Assembly (NCBI GenBank): GCA_010094045.1
Contig: ML986690.1
Coordinates: 62,001 to 126,000, forward strand
DNA from: Lojkania enalia
Taxonomy: Eukaryota > Ascomycota > Dothideomycetes > Pleosporales
DNA length: 64,000 nucleotides
Direction: 5' to 3'
The notes under the pieces: generated by a model
What the model was told of the DNA's origin: nothing
Database searches by the model: none
Seen by the model: the letters and a program-made list of their open reading frames with translations, nothing else
Translations under genes and position numbers: made by a program
In this document: piece after piece, positions 44,792 to 56,383 of the stretch
Layout: the number at the start of each line of letters is the position of its first letter
Numbering within the stretch: the first letter of the stretch is position 1

Positions 44792-46288
44792 CTAAGCGCT
44801 CAACCTCGCTCTCGTCCGCCGATCCCGAGCACTCCGTCCGCCGCCCACGCCGCTCGGCGGTGCGATGCCCGTTCCGTCATTCGTGCTCCTCTGCGTAGGG
44901 CTCATGGGCCGCCGGTACGAGGACGCGATGCTGGATGCGCGAGACGGGTTGCTGGTTGGTGCCAGGTGGGCGCAGCGGGGATGCGTGATGGTCGATGTGC
45001 GAACGCTTGCTGCTCGAGAGACGGGTGAGGAGGAAGGGTTGTGCGTGGTCGTGTGCTCGCCGCGCTCGAGGTCCAGACTCAGACTCACGAAGTCTCGGGG
45101 TGCGATAGCTTCGGTGAGAAGCCCGTTGGAGGACGTCTGGCTGTCTTGGGTGGGTGGGGCGGCAGACTTGGAGGCGCAGATGGAGTTGATTAGGCTTGTC
45201 GTGTGCGATTTGCTGTGGTGGTTGGCGGAATGCGAGGACGAGTTTCCATGCGGATGTTTTTCGATGCTGTTCTGGTGGGAATGATGGGCTCGCTGCGTCC
45301 GTCGACCGCCGGCTGTCCGCGAGGAATGGTATGTTGGTGGAGGTGGATGGGCTTCGTCGAAGGCGCCGAGGTTGAAGAGTTTGCGAAGGAGCGTCCAGGT
45401 GAATGGGAGGTTGGCGACGAGGATGGCCGTCGAGGATTCCCGCGCGTACCAGAATATCCAGTCCGAGGAGTAGGGGTTCGTGAAGGAATAGTACTTGTTC
45501 AGGATGCTAGCAAGGATTACGAAGATCCCGAGCCCAAAGATGCCGCAGAGGATCAGCTTGCGTTTTAGCGGGAGGAGGCTCCGGATGAACATGGGCAAGG
45601 CAATGCAGAGCATGACGATGTCCGAGGAGATGTTGAAGACAGCGTTCGTTATGCGGTGGTCGATTAGGGCGTTGCATTGCGGCGATTTGGTCGGAACGGC
45701 CCAGTATTGGGAGAAGGGTCGACACCAGGCGGCGAAGTAGAGGATTTCCATGACGACGAATCCTAGGGCGACGTAGGCGGCGAGCATTCTGATGGCAATG
45801 TTCTCCTTGGCGGCAACCATATGCGTGAGGCGGTGGTAGAGGATGAGAAGACAGGCTTTGCAAGCCCATATCACAGCAATCTGCATCTGTTCTACAACAA
45901 CTACAATCTTACTTCCATATTCACGATCGGCCTTCTCTTGAGGGGTTAGGGAGTTGATATCGAAGCCTGGTGGAAGGAGGTTTGAGTGGGATCTTGCTTC
46001 GATATTGGACATTACAATCAGAACGGTATAGCAGGATGAGACGAATAGTCCCATGAGCCAGTCATCATATTGAAGACCCTTGGGTGACTTGAACAAGAGG
46101 GTCCGTGAGATTCTGTAGGGTCTTGGCGTTAGCGCCTGCTCAAGCGTCTGTGTGCATAACGATGTCTGTGCGACTGTGGAGCCTATCAAGGTTCCGTGGA
46201 GGTACCCAACGAATGCAACTTACAGTCGGGCAACGATGATGCCCATGGCGAACGTGTACCAAATCCATGATTCGACCGCAAACTGCAT
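44792..46288 (-). CDS. Fungal rhodopsin-like seven-helix membrane protein, 461 aa
   Basis: Belongs to the large fungal integral-membrane family with a rhodopsin-like domain (PTH11-related, receptor-like). Exons 46288..46224 and 46112..44792; the 111-bp intron (GTAAGT, branch CTAAC, CAG) joins IIVARL to ISRTLLFKSPKGLQYDDW. Hydrophobic segments are spaced as expected for seven helices across about residues 1-270, with family marks such as QYDDWLM, EILYFAAWCRPFSQYW, NISSDIVMLCIALPMF and KRKLILCGIFGLGIFV. The tail (about 280-461) is disordered, His/Ser-rich and likely cytoplasmic. The start is uncertain: the frame is open upstream with family-like residues (ALLQTN just before the Met), so a further 5' exon may exist. 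Confidence 0.85.
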
Positions 46289-47772
46289 GTTCGTTTGCAA
46301 CAGAGCCGCCTGGATGCCCAGATTCTCGAGTTTAGATCTTATCGGGGCAGATTTTTAGAGAGTTGAATACACGTGGTTCGGGGGTACATGTTGCGGGCTC
46401 TCGAGCATGGAAGAGCAAGACAGCACTCGTAGAAGTCGTCGACGCTTGGAAACAGACGGGAAGAGGACGGAGAGATATCAGAGTGACGGAGGACAAGAGG
46501 GAACTGGCAGAAGAAATTGTGGCCTCGAAACCTCAGAGTGACGGAGGACAAGAGGGAACTGGCAGAAGAAATTGTGGCCTCGAAACCTTAGATAGCAGAG
46601 GGCCGCACAGCAAGGCTCTTCAATCTGGGGCTGCCGCTCGGCTGCAGGGCTTATCGTCTCCAAGTCATCGTGCATCGACAGCCTAGCAGACGCAGTCGCG
46701 GTATGCCCGCGTGGGGCCAGTGTTGCACCGTCGACTGCACCCTGGAATCTACTATCGGGCCAATGGAGGCAGAGAGGCTTGCATGATTACCATGGTCGCG
46801 GCATTTGGATCGCCAACTACGTTGCTTCTTCCTCCTCAGCCACCACCATACATCCCGCCAGATGTGACCGCTTTGGGCGAGTGTGGAGGTGCACTGTCCA
46901 TGTCTTCTGATGAGACGCGGCCAGTGTGGGATGGGAGGCGCCCTAGAGCCCTTTCTCAAACGCCCCGATGCCTGCCTGGAGGGGAATTGTCGAGTGAGAT
47001 GGTTTGCGAAAAGGCGCAAAGACGAGGCGAGTGTAAAATATGCGCGCTTGAGCAGGTGACGGAGCGGTCAAGTAGGCTAAGCTGGCGGTGAGGAGTGCAG
47101 GTTGCGCGGTGCTAGGATACGGAGGGTTGAAGGCTGAGTGTTACTGGAGCTACACATCCGGGAAAGGTGCAGAGAGGATGACGGGCTCGCCGGTTCAGGT
47201 CCTGAGCCGGAGTATTCGTTGAGATGGCGAATCTGCTATCTCCTCCACAAATACCGAGTGCGGAACGCTCCACCCGATTCATCCCGGTATCCCATTGCGA
47301 AGCGAGCAGCACCCGTTCCCAAGATCAGACATTCACTCTCGCCCTTCCGAACACCCGTTCACAGCGGTCCCATCCGGCTGGATTCTCGCCAAAGAATATT
47401 TGGAAATTTTAATATCAACTGTTCGGCTTCGAAGATTTCGAACCGCATATGTACTCCTCGCAGAAAACTCATTGAAACCTCGTCCAACCCATCAGAGGCC
47501 GTCCCTCGAAGAGGAAAAAAAAAGCATTTGCCGCCCAGACAGTTCTTCTCCGCATTCCTTCCTCCCCCATTCCTGCATCCGGACCATACTCTCTCCGTCC
47601 CAGCTGAACCGCTCGTTCTATTTCCTTATTCCGTTCTCTGCATCGGAAGCTCGTATCGCCGTGGCACCACCTCTCTTCTTCACTATCACCGTGCCTCAAT
47701 ACGCGCTGGAAGGCCAAACACCTGGCTCTGTCCGACATATCATTGTTCCAAGTCCCCGTCATCCCCATCCAT
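46289..47772. other. Intergenic with 55-bp tandem duplication
   Basis: About 1.5 kb upstream of the rhodopsin-like gene and downstream of the small orphan. It carries the perfect duplication at 46479-46588. Open frames on both strands, some longer than 100 codons, lack any family resemblance. A missing first exon of the rhodopsin-like gene could lie here. Confidence 0.5.
46479..46588. repeat. Perfect 55-bp tandem duplication
   Basis: Unit 46479-46533 (starting CAGAGTGACGGAGGACAAGA) is repeated without change at 46534-46588. Identity over the full unit implies a recent event. Confidence 0.95.
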
Positions 47773-48342
47773 TCATTTCACGCCCTCGCCACCGCTCTGC
47801 ATCCCTTCTTCTAACTCCATGTCCCTTTTTTCCGCCGGCGTGAACAACTCCGTCTTCAGCATCAGCATAGCCGGCGCCACGGCCAGCGCTTCCAACGTCT
47901 GACCCCTCTTCCTCCCCTTTACCACACTGTTTTTCAGGCTCCCTACCACTGACCCCTCTTTACTAGTCTCCGGGTCAGATTTCGTGGATGAGGAGCTTGA
48001 TGTTCGGTGGTGGTGCTGGAATGGGAGGAAAGAGGACAGCGTGTGTGCGCGGCTGCGAGGCTTTGTCGGGTCCATGTATCCCTTCTTGTACTGTTTTGGG
48101 ACTGGGGGTAGCGGAATGCGTATCTCTGTATATAGCGGCTCTTCGTATTTGAATAGTTCTGGCGTCATGAGGGGCGAGGGTTTGGCGGTGCTGGTTGGTT
48201 CGGATGCCATTAGGACGGTTGTGGTTGTCATTGTTTGAGCGTCTGATGCTGGGCTTGCTGCCAGAGAATGCGGTTCGATGGCGCGGAATGGATGTTCTTT
48301 TGCCTTGCTATATGCTTCCATTAAAGGGCCATCGAATGTCAA
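47773..48342 (-). CDS. Unrecognised small Ser/Thr-rich protein, 189 aa
   Basis: Not recognised. The frame starts MTFDGPLMEAYSKAKEHPF and has coding-like composition. The centre carries a motif-like segment (YEEPLYTEIRIPLPPVPKQYKKGYMDPTK, here split: PLYTEIRIPLPPVP then a KGYMDP turn). A Ser-rich run (TSSSSSTKS) and a basic patch (VVKGRKRGQT) follow, and the C-terminus is acidic. There is no signal peptide and no cysteine. Similar short Ser/Thr-rich proteins are common orphans in Pezizomycotina. Overlapping frames on the other strand are judged to be shadows. Confidence 0.6.
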   Translation of the reverse strand: MTFDGPLMEAYSKAKEHPFRAIEPHSLAASPASDAQTMTTTTVLMASEPTSTAKPSPLMTPELFKYEEPLYTEIRIPLPPVPKQYKKGYMDPTKPRSRAHTLSSFLPFQHHHRTSSSSSTKSDPETSKEGSVVGSLKNSVVKGRKRGQTLEALAVAPAMLMLKTELFTPAEKRDMELEEGMQSGGEGVK

Positions 48343-48372
48343 GGGCGGTTCAAGTTGAGACGAGCCACACGC

Positions 48373-48399
48373 AGGTAGGTAGGTAGGTAGGTAGGTAGG
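48373..48399. repeat. AGGT tetranucleotide microsatellite
   Basis: Six copies of AGGT plus AGG, in the likely promoter of the 189-aa gene. Confidence 0.9.
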
Positions 48400-50157
48400 G
48401 TGTTATTACGTATGATGCTATGGGGGGCCTCTGATTACGGGGTGGAGTGAATGCTGGATAAGCGCTCCTAAGCCCTTGTTCCTGTGCAGCTCCTCAAAAC
48501 ATCAAATAATATCGAACGACAATAACTCGATATCTTGACTTGCAGTCTAATTGATTCGGCCAACAGGGACGATTCACGCCGAAATCTTAGACCAAGATCC
48601 GAACAACAAAAACAGGAGACTCGTTGGGGATAGCGAGGCGCGACCCTCTCTATCTAAATACGGCGCTTGAATACTGCTACCTAAAACATGCGACCAGCTG
48701 ATCGTCATTTTTGGGCGGCTGAGTCGGTGACTCGAGCTTGCTTGCGGCCGCACGACGGTGGTTCATTTGATCGCCGCAAGCGGCTATGTGAGCCGTGCTG
48801 ACCGCCGTACGGAGGCGCAGCCCAATCCACGTCATTGAAATGTGCCTATGAGAAGAGTACAGAACACGAACGCCTTCAAAACACGAGCATTGATAAAGGC
48901 TGATAGGAAAGAGCGAGACAAAGGGAGGCAGACAGGATGGATGAGCGCAGGTTCGGACCAAAGTTAATCGACGTCCCGAAGCTGCTGGCGTTCACAGCAC
49001 GCCCGGACCCAGCCTAGTATCGACGAACTAATGATTGTGCCAACCCCACCTAACTTAATGCCCTAAAGTTTGTTCAATTTATAGTCGGCCCAACTCTCTT
49101 TCTTTCTTGAGAGTGGTGAATAATCAATCGTTGTCGTCATCCGGAGTACATTCAAATTCCCCCGGCCAGGCTCTTCTAGACTAACCCTCACCTCAGCCGC
49201 AAGTCCCATCATCACGTTCCACCTCCCAAATTATGATCTCAATCTCTAGAAACAGAAGAACAAGTGATGAATAGTATATAAAACTATTAGGCTAATGAGA
49301 GTGCTTCCAATAACCTGCACCGTCACATTCACGCGGCCAGGAACCATGAATTCAACGTCTTAACATCTTCCTCTTCATTTCCCCTTAGTTTATCTATAAG
49401 AAGCAATGTTCCTCGTTGCTCCTATAACTTCTTAGCACAGCATGTCAAATAAACTGTTAGTGGACCGCCCTGTGTGAAAGGCCCATCTCTCGCTTAAACA
49501 TCCATATCATACGCCATCCGCATAAAGCAAGAATCCTTGATGTTCAGAGAAGCACACTGAATAAAGAAAGCAATGGCCAAAACGAACATATTTTTCCACG
49601 AACGGTACCCTCCATCTCCCCCTTAACCAATCAACCTCTAATCCCTCACCGCCCAAAGCCTCAATTCACCCTCCGTTCCTCTCCATAGCCATGTCCCAAA
49701 CCACCCTAAATCACCTCCTCTCCGATACGCAGACCTAAATCTGGATCCTCGCCTCCGTAAACGCTATCCCATGGACCACGATCATCTATCTCTAAACCCA
49801 GTAACACGACGTTGCAGGCATAGTTCTACATTCATGGATGGCAAGTAGGGGGTGTCCGCGTGCCCTGTGCTTGCAGAGTACATTTTAATCCATGCGAGCG
49901 GGCGGTTGAGCGAATAATACGCGCTACCGGCACGTATGCAATCTGACATCGATGCTCTATCAACTCGAGAACTGCGGAGTTTGATCGAGGAGCTGGACAA
50001 CCAAGGCCCGCTTGTCGCACTAATACTTACCACCAAGCTCCGCTAGTATCATGAGAACCAGCTCAAGAAGCGGAAAGTGACTGTTTGGCTGTAGAACCTC
50101 ATGCTCCGAAGATAGGAGCGGTCGGGGTGATGTGATGATATAACCATGTTATATGCA

Positions 50158-50160
<3 letters not shown>

Positions 50161-50198
<38 letters not shown>
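50161..50198. repeat. TAA trinucleotide microsatellite
   Basis: About twelve uninterrupted copies of the TAA/ATA triplet in noncoding DNA. Confidence 0.9.
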
Positions 50199-50201
<3 letters not shown>

Positions 50202-50936
50202 GACAACACATCAAAGCAGTCCTCCTCTATAAAGTGCCCTGACAAACCAGTTTGAAAAAAAAAAAAAAAAAAAAAAAATTGCCAATCCCATCCAACCCAG
50301 CGCTCTCTATCCAAAAGAGCAAATGACCCGCCACCTAGTTTCATTAGATCATCATTCAGAATATGCAACAACCCCACCGGCTAATCGCCCATCCACTTCA
50401 TGAAAAAAAAAATTGTTTTTTTTTTAAAAAAGCGAATACCTAGCAATTGTAGATTCAATCAATCCATTCTCTCGAGGGAAAAATACATTTTTAGGCGCTC
50501 AACGCTCACACATATCATGAACTTTTCGATAACCCCTTTCGAATCTAATCTTCGGATTTCATCGATATGTAGTGTTTCTCAAATAATGAGCGTCGAATGC
50601 CATATCGGACTGAATCGAAAATAATGAGGCGAGGACGGATGCGCCGGGCGAAATAAATAGCGGAATGCGTCTGGAACCCCTTCCACTATTTTTCTGTGTA
50701 CTCTAAACTCAGCTACATCCCTGTAGATGTTCGAGACACTTGTAGATGTCATGCATATTGCTATTTCAGTGCACAACGAACGTTCAACGAGCCCAGTTGT
50801 TTCTCTGACGCTCATGATCCTCGTTCCAATATTTTGCTCCTGGCGTCGTTCCCCTTTGCTCGAGTGGGCTACTTGGGCAACTATTTTCGCTCTCCTTGGG
50901 GTCGCTCTGATTGCTCCCTGTATACCACTCGGAGAA

Positions 50937-53900
50937 TCAGAAATCTCCGGAGCCCTCGTTCGCACCTCGCGAGTACAGCCCAAGAACGCTTCCGCCACCT
51001 CGATCTCGAGAGCCCTCTCTGTCCTTTCCTTTCTTGTCGTCTTTGTCTTTTTTGCGACTCTTGAACGGAAGCCTGATGCCTCTCTCCTTCTTCTGGTTTC
51101 CATTATCAAACTTGGGTAACGCAGTCGTAAATTCTTGTTCGGAGCCGGAGCCTTCGAGGCTAAGACCTCCCGCACTGCGCGGGGGGCGCTCAGTGGTCAT
51201 ACTGCCAAGGTTTATGGGGACATTTGGGTTTGTATAGGGGGATGCTAAGGCACCATGCGGCGCCATCTCTAATCCATCGCTGCTACCCGGCGGCGTTTCC
51301 CCTTCGGCTGAAACGGATTCATTGAGACTCTCGTAACCTGCACCTCTCGATGGTCTACTTGCAAATGGGTTCGACATTTGAGACGTAAAAGATCCAATGG
51401 AAGCAGAAATCGACGTGTTCTGGTGATGCTGCGGGTGTGTGGGCTTCATTGTTATTGGCGTTGACGTAGACGAGCTGCTCGTCTGTTCGTCTGGCCTTGG
51501 GCTGGTGGGCAATTGGGAGTTATTTTTTGCTTTGGTTGCGGCGCCACGAGATGGTTCGAAAGACGTTGCTTGAAGATGCTCAACAAGCTCTTCCCATTTA
51601 ACAGATAGGCTAGAGCTCGGCCTTTCAGCTCGTTCGGCCTTGTTCAGACATTCATTAGTCTGCTCGTGCAAACGAACACATATATTGTGGAATTTAAGAA
51701 GGTCGCCGTCGGAAGCTCCGATGTGAACGGCCGATGAAGCCGTATTCCCGAGCCAAAGATCGCACAAAGCAGAGAAATTGCGAGCATGATCAATAAGATA
51801 GGGTAAACTAGGGAAGCCTTCTCGTGAGGTCGGCGGAAGCCTCTGAAGGATGGCGAGGGGCGTGGAGTACGACGGAGGAATGGGCGGAAGACTTGATGTG
51901 CTTGACGATATGGAGCATACATGATCCTGTGATGATTAACCTCGCTGAGCTCCTATTGTATAGGACTAGTACTCACCAGGTAAGTTTTGAATTCCTGTCT
52001 ATGCGAATTCAAGAATGTGTTCATTGGCGCCATCCATTGCTCCTTTGAACCAAATGTGGACATGTTTGCTAGGCCTTGGAGGGACTTTGCTAGTAATGTC
52101 AGGGTTCTTCGCGCTCTTGGTTTCGGGTGGTCCTTTAGCAGGCCAAATAACTTTGGATTAAGCACTGCCGGAACGAAGAATCGGAGAAATAGAAAGCCTG
52201 ATACACTGCTGTATTGAACGGTTCGGAGGAAATCACCGTATCGATCTTCGGCGCAGGCTCGAATATGTCTAAAGATGAGCCTCAATTCCTGAGGACACCG
52301 GGAAGCCGAATTGTAAATTGCTCTCCAAAGATCCTCGGTAATATTGATCAGTCGCCTCCAGTTCCGGTCCAGTTCATGCTGTGATGTGGTCTTATTAGGG
52401 TCCACCTCACATTCAGGATCTTTGTCATTGATCTCTCTCAACTTTTCGGCTAGTGTCTCTTCTAAATACTCTTTTCCAAGCCGCTTCATATGTAGGTCTA
52501 ACGACTTGGTCAGGAGAGTGTTGCCACGGAACAGTAGATTTGCCTCCAATTTCGCGTTATTGCCCATATCGCGAACAAATAACTCACGATCGCTGGAGGA
52601 GCCAAAGGAGGACTCATTTGAGTCTGAGGAGCCAAGCCTTTTGCTGAACCGGAGTCGGCTTGTGGGGGTGTCCTTCAATGTCCCATCAATCTCTTCCTCT
52701 ACGAGAGCCATAATCCATTCCCCAGCCTGCCCAGATACCTGGAATATGTTAAGTAGATATTCAGATAATCTTTTCAATTCGTTTGGTATAATCTGAGCAA
52801 GCTGTAGAGTCAGACCGTTGGAAAACCTGTGAAGTAGCTCGGACATGGGCTGATAGTCCCTCGCCATCAGGATAACGCATTCTTCCGTGCTCACTTTGAC
52901 AAGAACCTCGCCAACACTATTGCCGTACATATTAACCAGAGGCCACCACTTCTCAACTTCCTGATTTGGCCCAAGATCATCCAGATAAACATCGGTCTTT
53001 CCGATTGTTTGGTCAAAGGATATGCCAGTGTAACCCCCCGAAGTTTCTGAGTTGAAGCTTTCGGAGTTCAGCTGAGCCTCGTGAATATTCTTGTCAGTCC
53101 GCATTTGATGAGAAGGGCGTCTTTTGAGTAACAATGAAGCAGTAGAGAGGACAGCAGGGAGATCAAGAAACTCAAACTCTTCTCTCCAGAATGGATTTTG
53201 ACCTTCCGCTTTAGCCATAGTCCGTGCCCTCGTCTCCCCGTCAAGTAGCACTTCAACGTAGTAGCCACCCGCTTGAACCGCTGACGACGACAGCCTCGTA
53301 GGAGTACTGCCGTGATCCGTAACTTTGGGACTTATTGGTGGCATGAGCCTGGCTTCAACAACTCTTACGAACAACGACCGCTCCATGCGAAACATATCCT
53401 GCGTTCCAAACGATGGTGAAAGGGCGCCTTCCTCATTTAGAGTGGGTTGCTTAGGACCGTATAATTGTGGAATTGTGAAAGCTCGCAGTAAAACGATCCA
53501 AACTTCGTAGAGTACCCTGGATTCCAGAGAGAGGAAAATGGGGCGCAACAGCGATAATGATGTCGCTGTTGATGTGTATTGTGGATAGATGGCGATGCAA
53601 AACTCGTTGTCTAAAACTGAAGGATCCAATCGCTGAACGGCACACCGAGAAAGTTGAGATAACTGTACAACGGAGACCAAGGTGACGTCAGTATCGGAGT
53701 AAAGTTTTAATTCCCCATTCTCGCGAAGAGTGCAGGAAACTCTCCTCCACCGGCGAGAGCCGTGGCTCTGTACTCGGTATGCCTGTGGTCGTGATCCTGC
53801 TGTCGCTTTTGGTGTACCAGTGTTGCTGTAGGTAACGCTCGTATCCCTGACACGGATCCGTTAGCGCAAGTAGTCTGAGATTATATGGGGCGCGTATAGT

Positions 53901-55045
53901 ACATACCAGAATATCATTTTGCCCACTTTGATAATCGGCGCTTCTTTCAGTAATGACACCTCTGAATGCCGTCTGCTTTCCGCAAGCCGTCGTTGATCGG
54001 TCACTAAAGATGTTTGCGGCTTTGCCATCTTGTTCTGTATTCCTTTCGGGCGTATTGGTTGCCAGCATAGCAATGCCGCAAACCACGAATCGAACTCTTC
54101 TTGAGTAGGTGGCCTCAGGAAAACTTCCAACTTGGAATTATGACCAAAAACATGCAAGTAAGCCGTGTAACTTTCCGCATCGTATGCACTCTTCACACGA
54201 CACCCTCTAAGATCCGGAATCAAGGTCCTGTGGTAGCTAGTGTCGCTCTTGGGCTCGTACGCCAGACTACCCTGGTCGTCATCTATGAAGCACCACGATA
54301 GACTCCAGGGAGCGTTCTCCCCTCTCCGAAAAGCTAACATCCCTTGCATCTTACCACATGTTTGCCGCATGAGTTTTAATATCCTCCTAGCGTCTGATGC
54401 CGGTACTGGGGAAACAAGCGCATCTGGCTGGGTTGCTGTCGCGGAGCCGGTTTGCGTGATAGGAGATGCTGTTCGTGGGGGCTGTTTGATGAGCCGGCTT
54501 CGGCTGGTGCTGGATGTCCGAGGAGGCGGTTGCGCAGGTGGGGATATGGTTGAGGGATGTCCAATGGAAGTGACAACAGCGTCCTCAAGACCTTGGAAGT
54601 TCGCAGTTGCAGCAGAGTGCACCGACCCGATCCGATGACGGCTTGTCACAAAGAGATTTGGCGGCGACTTTTCCCGGACAGATCCTCGTTCTTCAAGCGT
54701 TCGTGTGCGAGGCCGCGTCTGCGACTCTCTCCTCAGCGCATAGTCAGCCTCGGTGCTATTGGACCGCGCAACAAAAGCACGGGGATTGTTGGCACTCCTG
54801 TGCAGCTGGCTGCCTCCTGAGCGCGGCGATGTCGGCGGGGAGGATGCGAGATGGGAGTCTCTTGCGAATATGGGGTCGGCAACACTGTCCTCGGGGATTT
54901 CGGGTGTCACAGTGCGGATAGTCGACGAGTAGGGCTGGCGTCCATAGCTCTCGGGCAGGTCGTCCCGCCGTATATCACGGCCCGCAACGGCCTCTGACGA
55001 GCTAATCTCCCTCCTGTTCCGCCGGATCTGTCTTGACTGATCCAT
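50937..55045 (-). CDS. BUD2: PH-C2-RasGAP protein, BUD2/CLA2-like, 1,332 aa
   Basis: A GTPase-activating protein for a Ras-family GTPase, most likely the Rsr1/Bud1 type that marks polarity sites. Exons 55045..53907, 53846..51977 and 51926..50937; the introns are 60 bp (GTATGT, CTAAC, CAG) and 50 bp (GTGAGT, CAG), and frames join exactly (FW-DTSVTY and KTYL-DHVCSI). Order: a disordered N-terminus (1 to about 220), a PH-like region (about 225-450), a C2 domain (about 500-650, with NPFWREEFEFLDLP), then RasGAP (about 700-950). The RasGAP part has the arginine-finger loop LLFRGNTLLTKSLD and the FLR block FLFLRFFVPAVLNPKLFGL. A helical extension follows RasGAP, then a Ser-rich tail ending in a basic Lys/Asp/Arg cluster. 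Naming rests on the C2-RasGAP order; other fungal RasGAPs (IRA, GapA types) are built differently. Confidence 0.9.
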
Positions 55046-56383
55046 TGGGGTTAATTGGCTGCGCGCCGGACGGGCTGCCCTCGAAGCTTATTTCGAGCGC
55101 TCTTTTCCCACGCTGAGTGTGCACAGCGCCGCGTGCGACGTTCTGTCCCAGCGGCTGAAGGTCGCCCCGCTGTCATCGACAGCTGACTGACACTGCAGCA
55201 GGTGCCCGGCCTGGCGTGGGCTGGCGATGGGTGCGGGAAACGGTGGTCGATGGGGGGTTGTCGCAGTGCGGGTGGCGCATCGTCTGGGAAGACGGAACGA
55301 GCGGTGGGCGAGCGGGTTTAGGGCTCTCTGTCTCGAGGGCGGCGCCAGCGATGAGCAGGCCGGTGGTATCTAGCACGGCGACTGCTCAATGCATCACTGG
55401 CGCAGGCGGAGAGACAGAGGACGCGGCGGGCGGGAGTGCGGGAGGTTCGACGTCGTCGAGTCGTGGCCGGGCACGCTTCAAATCTCAAGCGTCCGAGGCT
55501 TGGCGGGCTCAGGATGCGGCATGCGGTGGTCAATTAAAGCTAGCGAGAGATAATAACACACCATCCTCTGACTGACTCTGGCTTATCGACGCCCGCCCGC
55601 ACGCCAGACATACAAACATAGCCGGTAATCACCCTGCTGATGGGCCTCGGGCTCCAGCCTCCAGGCTCTAGGTTTCCGGGCTACTCTCTAGGTACTCGTA
55701 CAGGAGCGGGAACAGGAGCAGGAGCAGGTACCACACGCCCGGCCGCTCTCACACCTCCATCTCGCTGCAATTGGGATGGCCATTCCGATGCCCAGGGACC
55801 CAGCCAATCACGTCCTGTTTCCGCGACCGGCCATTTTTGTTGGCCTTACAAAGTATGGTCACCTATCTCGAGCGAAATGCAAGGGACCAATAGCTTATCA
55901 GGGCTGCAAATCAGCGTTCACGGAGAGAAAAAAGTGTTAATTGCAGTACACGCCGTTGTTGGTCTGCCTGCGGTTCCAGTGCAACCTCTCAGCCAGCCAA
56001 ATACACAACATGGATTCGGCTTGACATGCCAACGCACGCAGCCGTAGGAACGAAGTACAGATCCAAGAGGAAGGAAAAAAGAATTGCACGTTGGATATCC
56101 CGATGCTCCCATCTGCGTCCAATGAGTATATACCACTCCAACCAAATTTATCCAAAGACCATCAATCACACCTTGTAAGCCAACTCCACGAGAATCCGAG
56201 CAATGTCTTTCATAAACCCATCATCCGCGACCGTGTTGCCACGTGAATAGTAAAAAGAAAGAACCAGAACATTATACGAGTTGGAGCGAAGTCTCTCCTG
56301 AAACTAGAAGGTCCCTCGAGGCGAATTGGATAGCTGACATGACCCCTGTATTGTCCCATCGGCGGCGCCGGCACCTGACACAG
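55046..56383. other. Intergenic region upstream of BUD2-like gene
   Basis: 1.3 kb. The part near 55046-55200 is its leader and promoter. A short GGAGCAGGAGCAGG-type purine repeat occurs near 55703-55730. No gene was recognised. Confidence 0.5.

Larger units (their letters stand above)
48343..50936. other. 2.6-kb gene-poor stretch with simple repeats
   Basis: Between the starts and ends of neighbouring minus-strand genes. It contains a TAA trinucleotide array (about 50161-50198), a run of 24 A (50255-50278) and A/T runs near 50403-50430. Near 49691-49800, and again from the ATG at 49936, frame fragments look weakly protein-like but are interrupted by several stops; they may be a decayed gene but nothing is identifiable. 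Confidence 0.45.

Noticed and set aside
46479..46588. CRISPR-like direct repeat
   Set aside because: The two copies abut with no spacer and the genome is eukaryotic.
47138..47902. 254- and 182-codon plus-strand frames overlapping the 189-aa gene
   Set aside because: They are Pro/Ser/His-rich shadows of the minus-strand coding sequence and leader, with no recognisable domain.
50727..51237. 130-codon plus-strand frame with hydrophobic segments inside the BUD2-like gene
   Set aside because: It is antisense to the Lys/Asp/Glu-rich tail of the BUD2-like protein; antisense of such codons gives Phe/Leu/Ser and mimics membrane segments.
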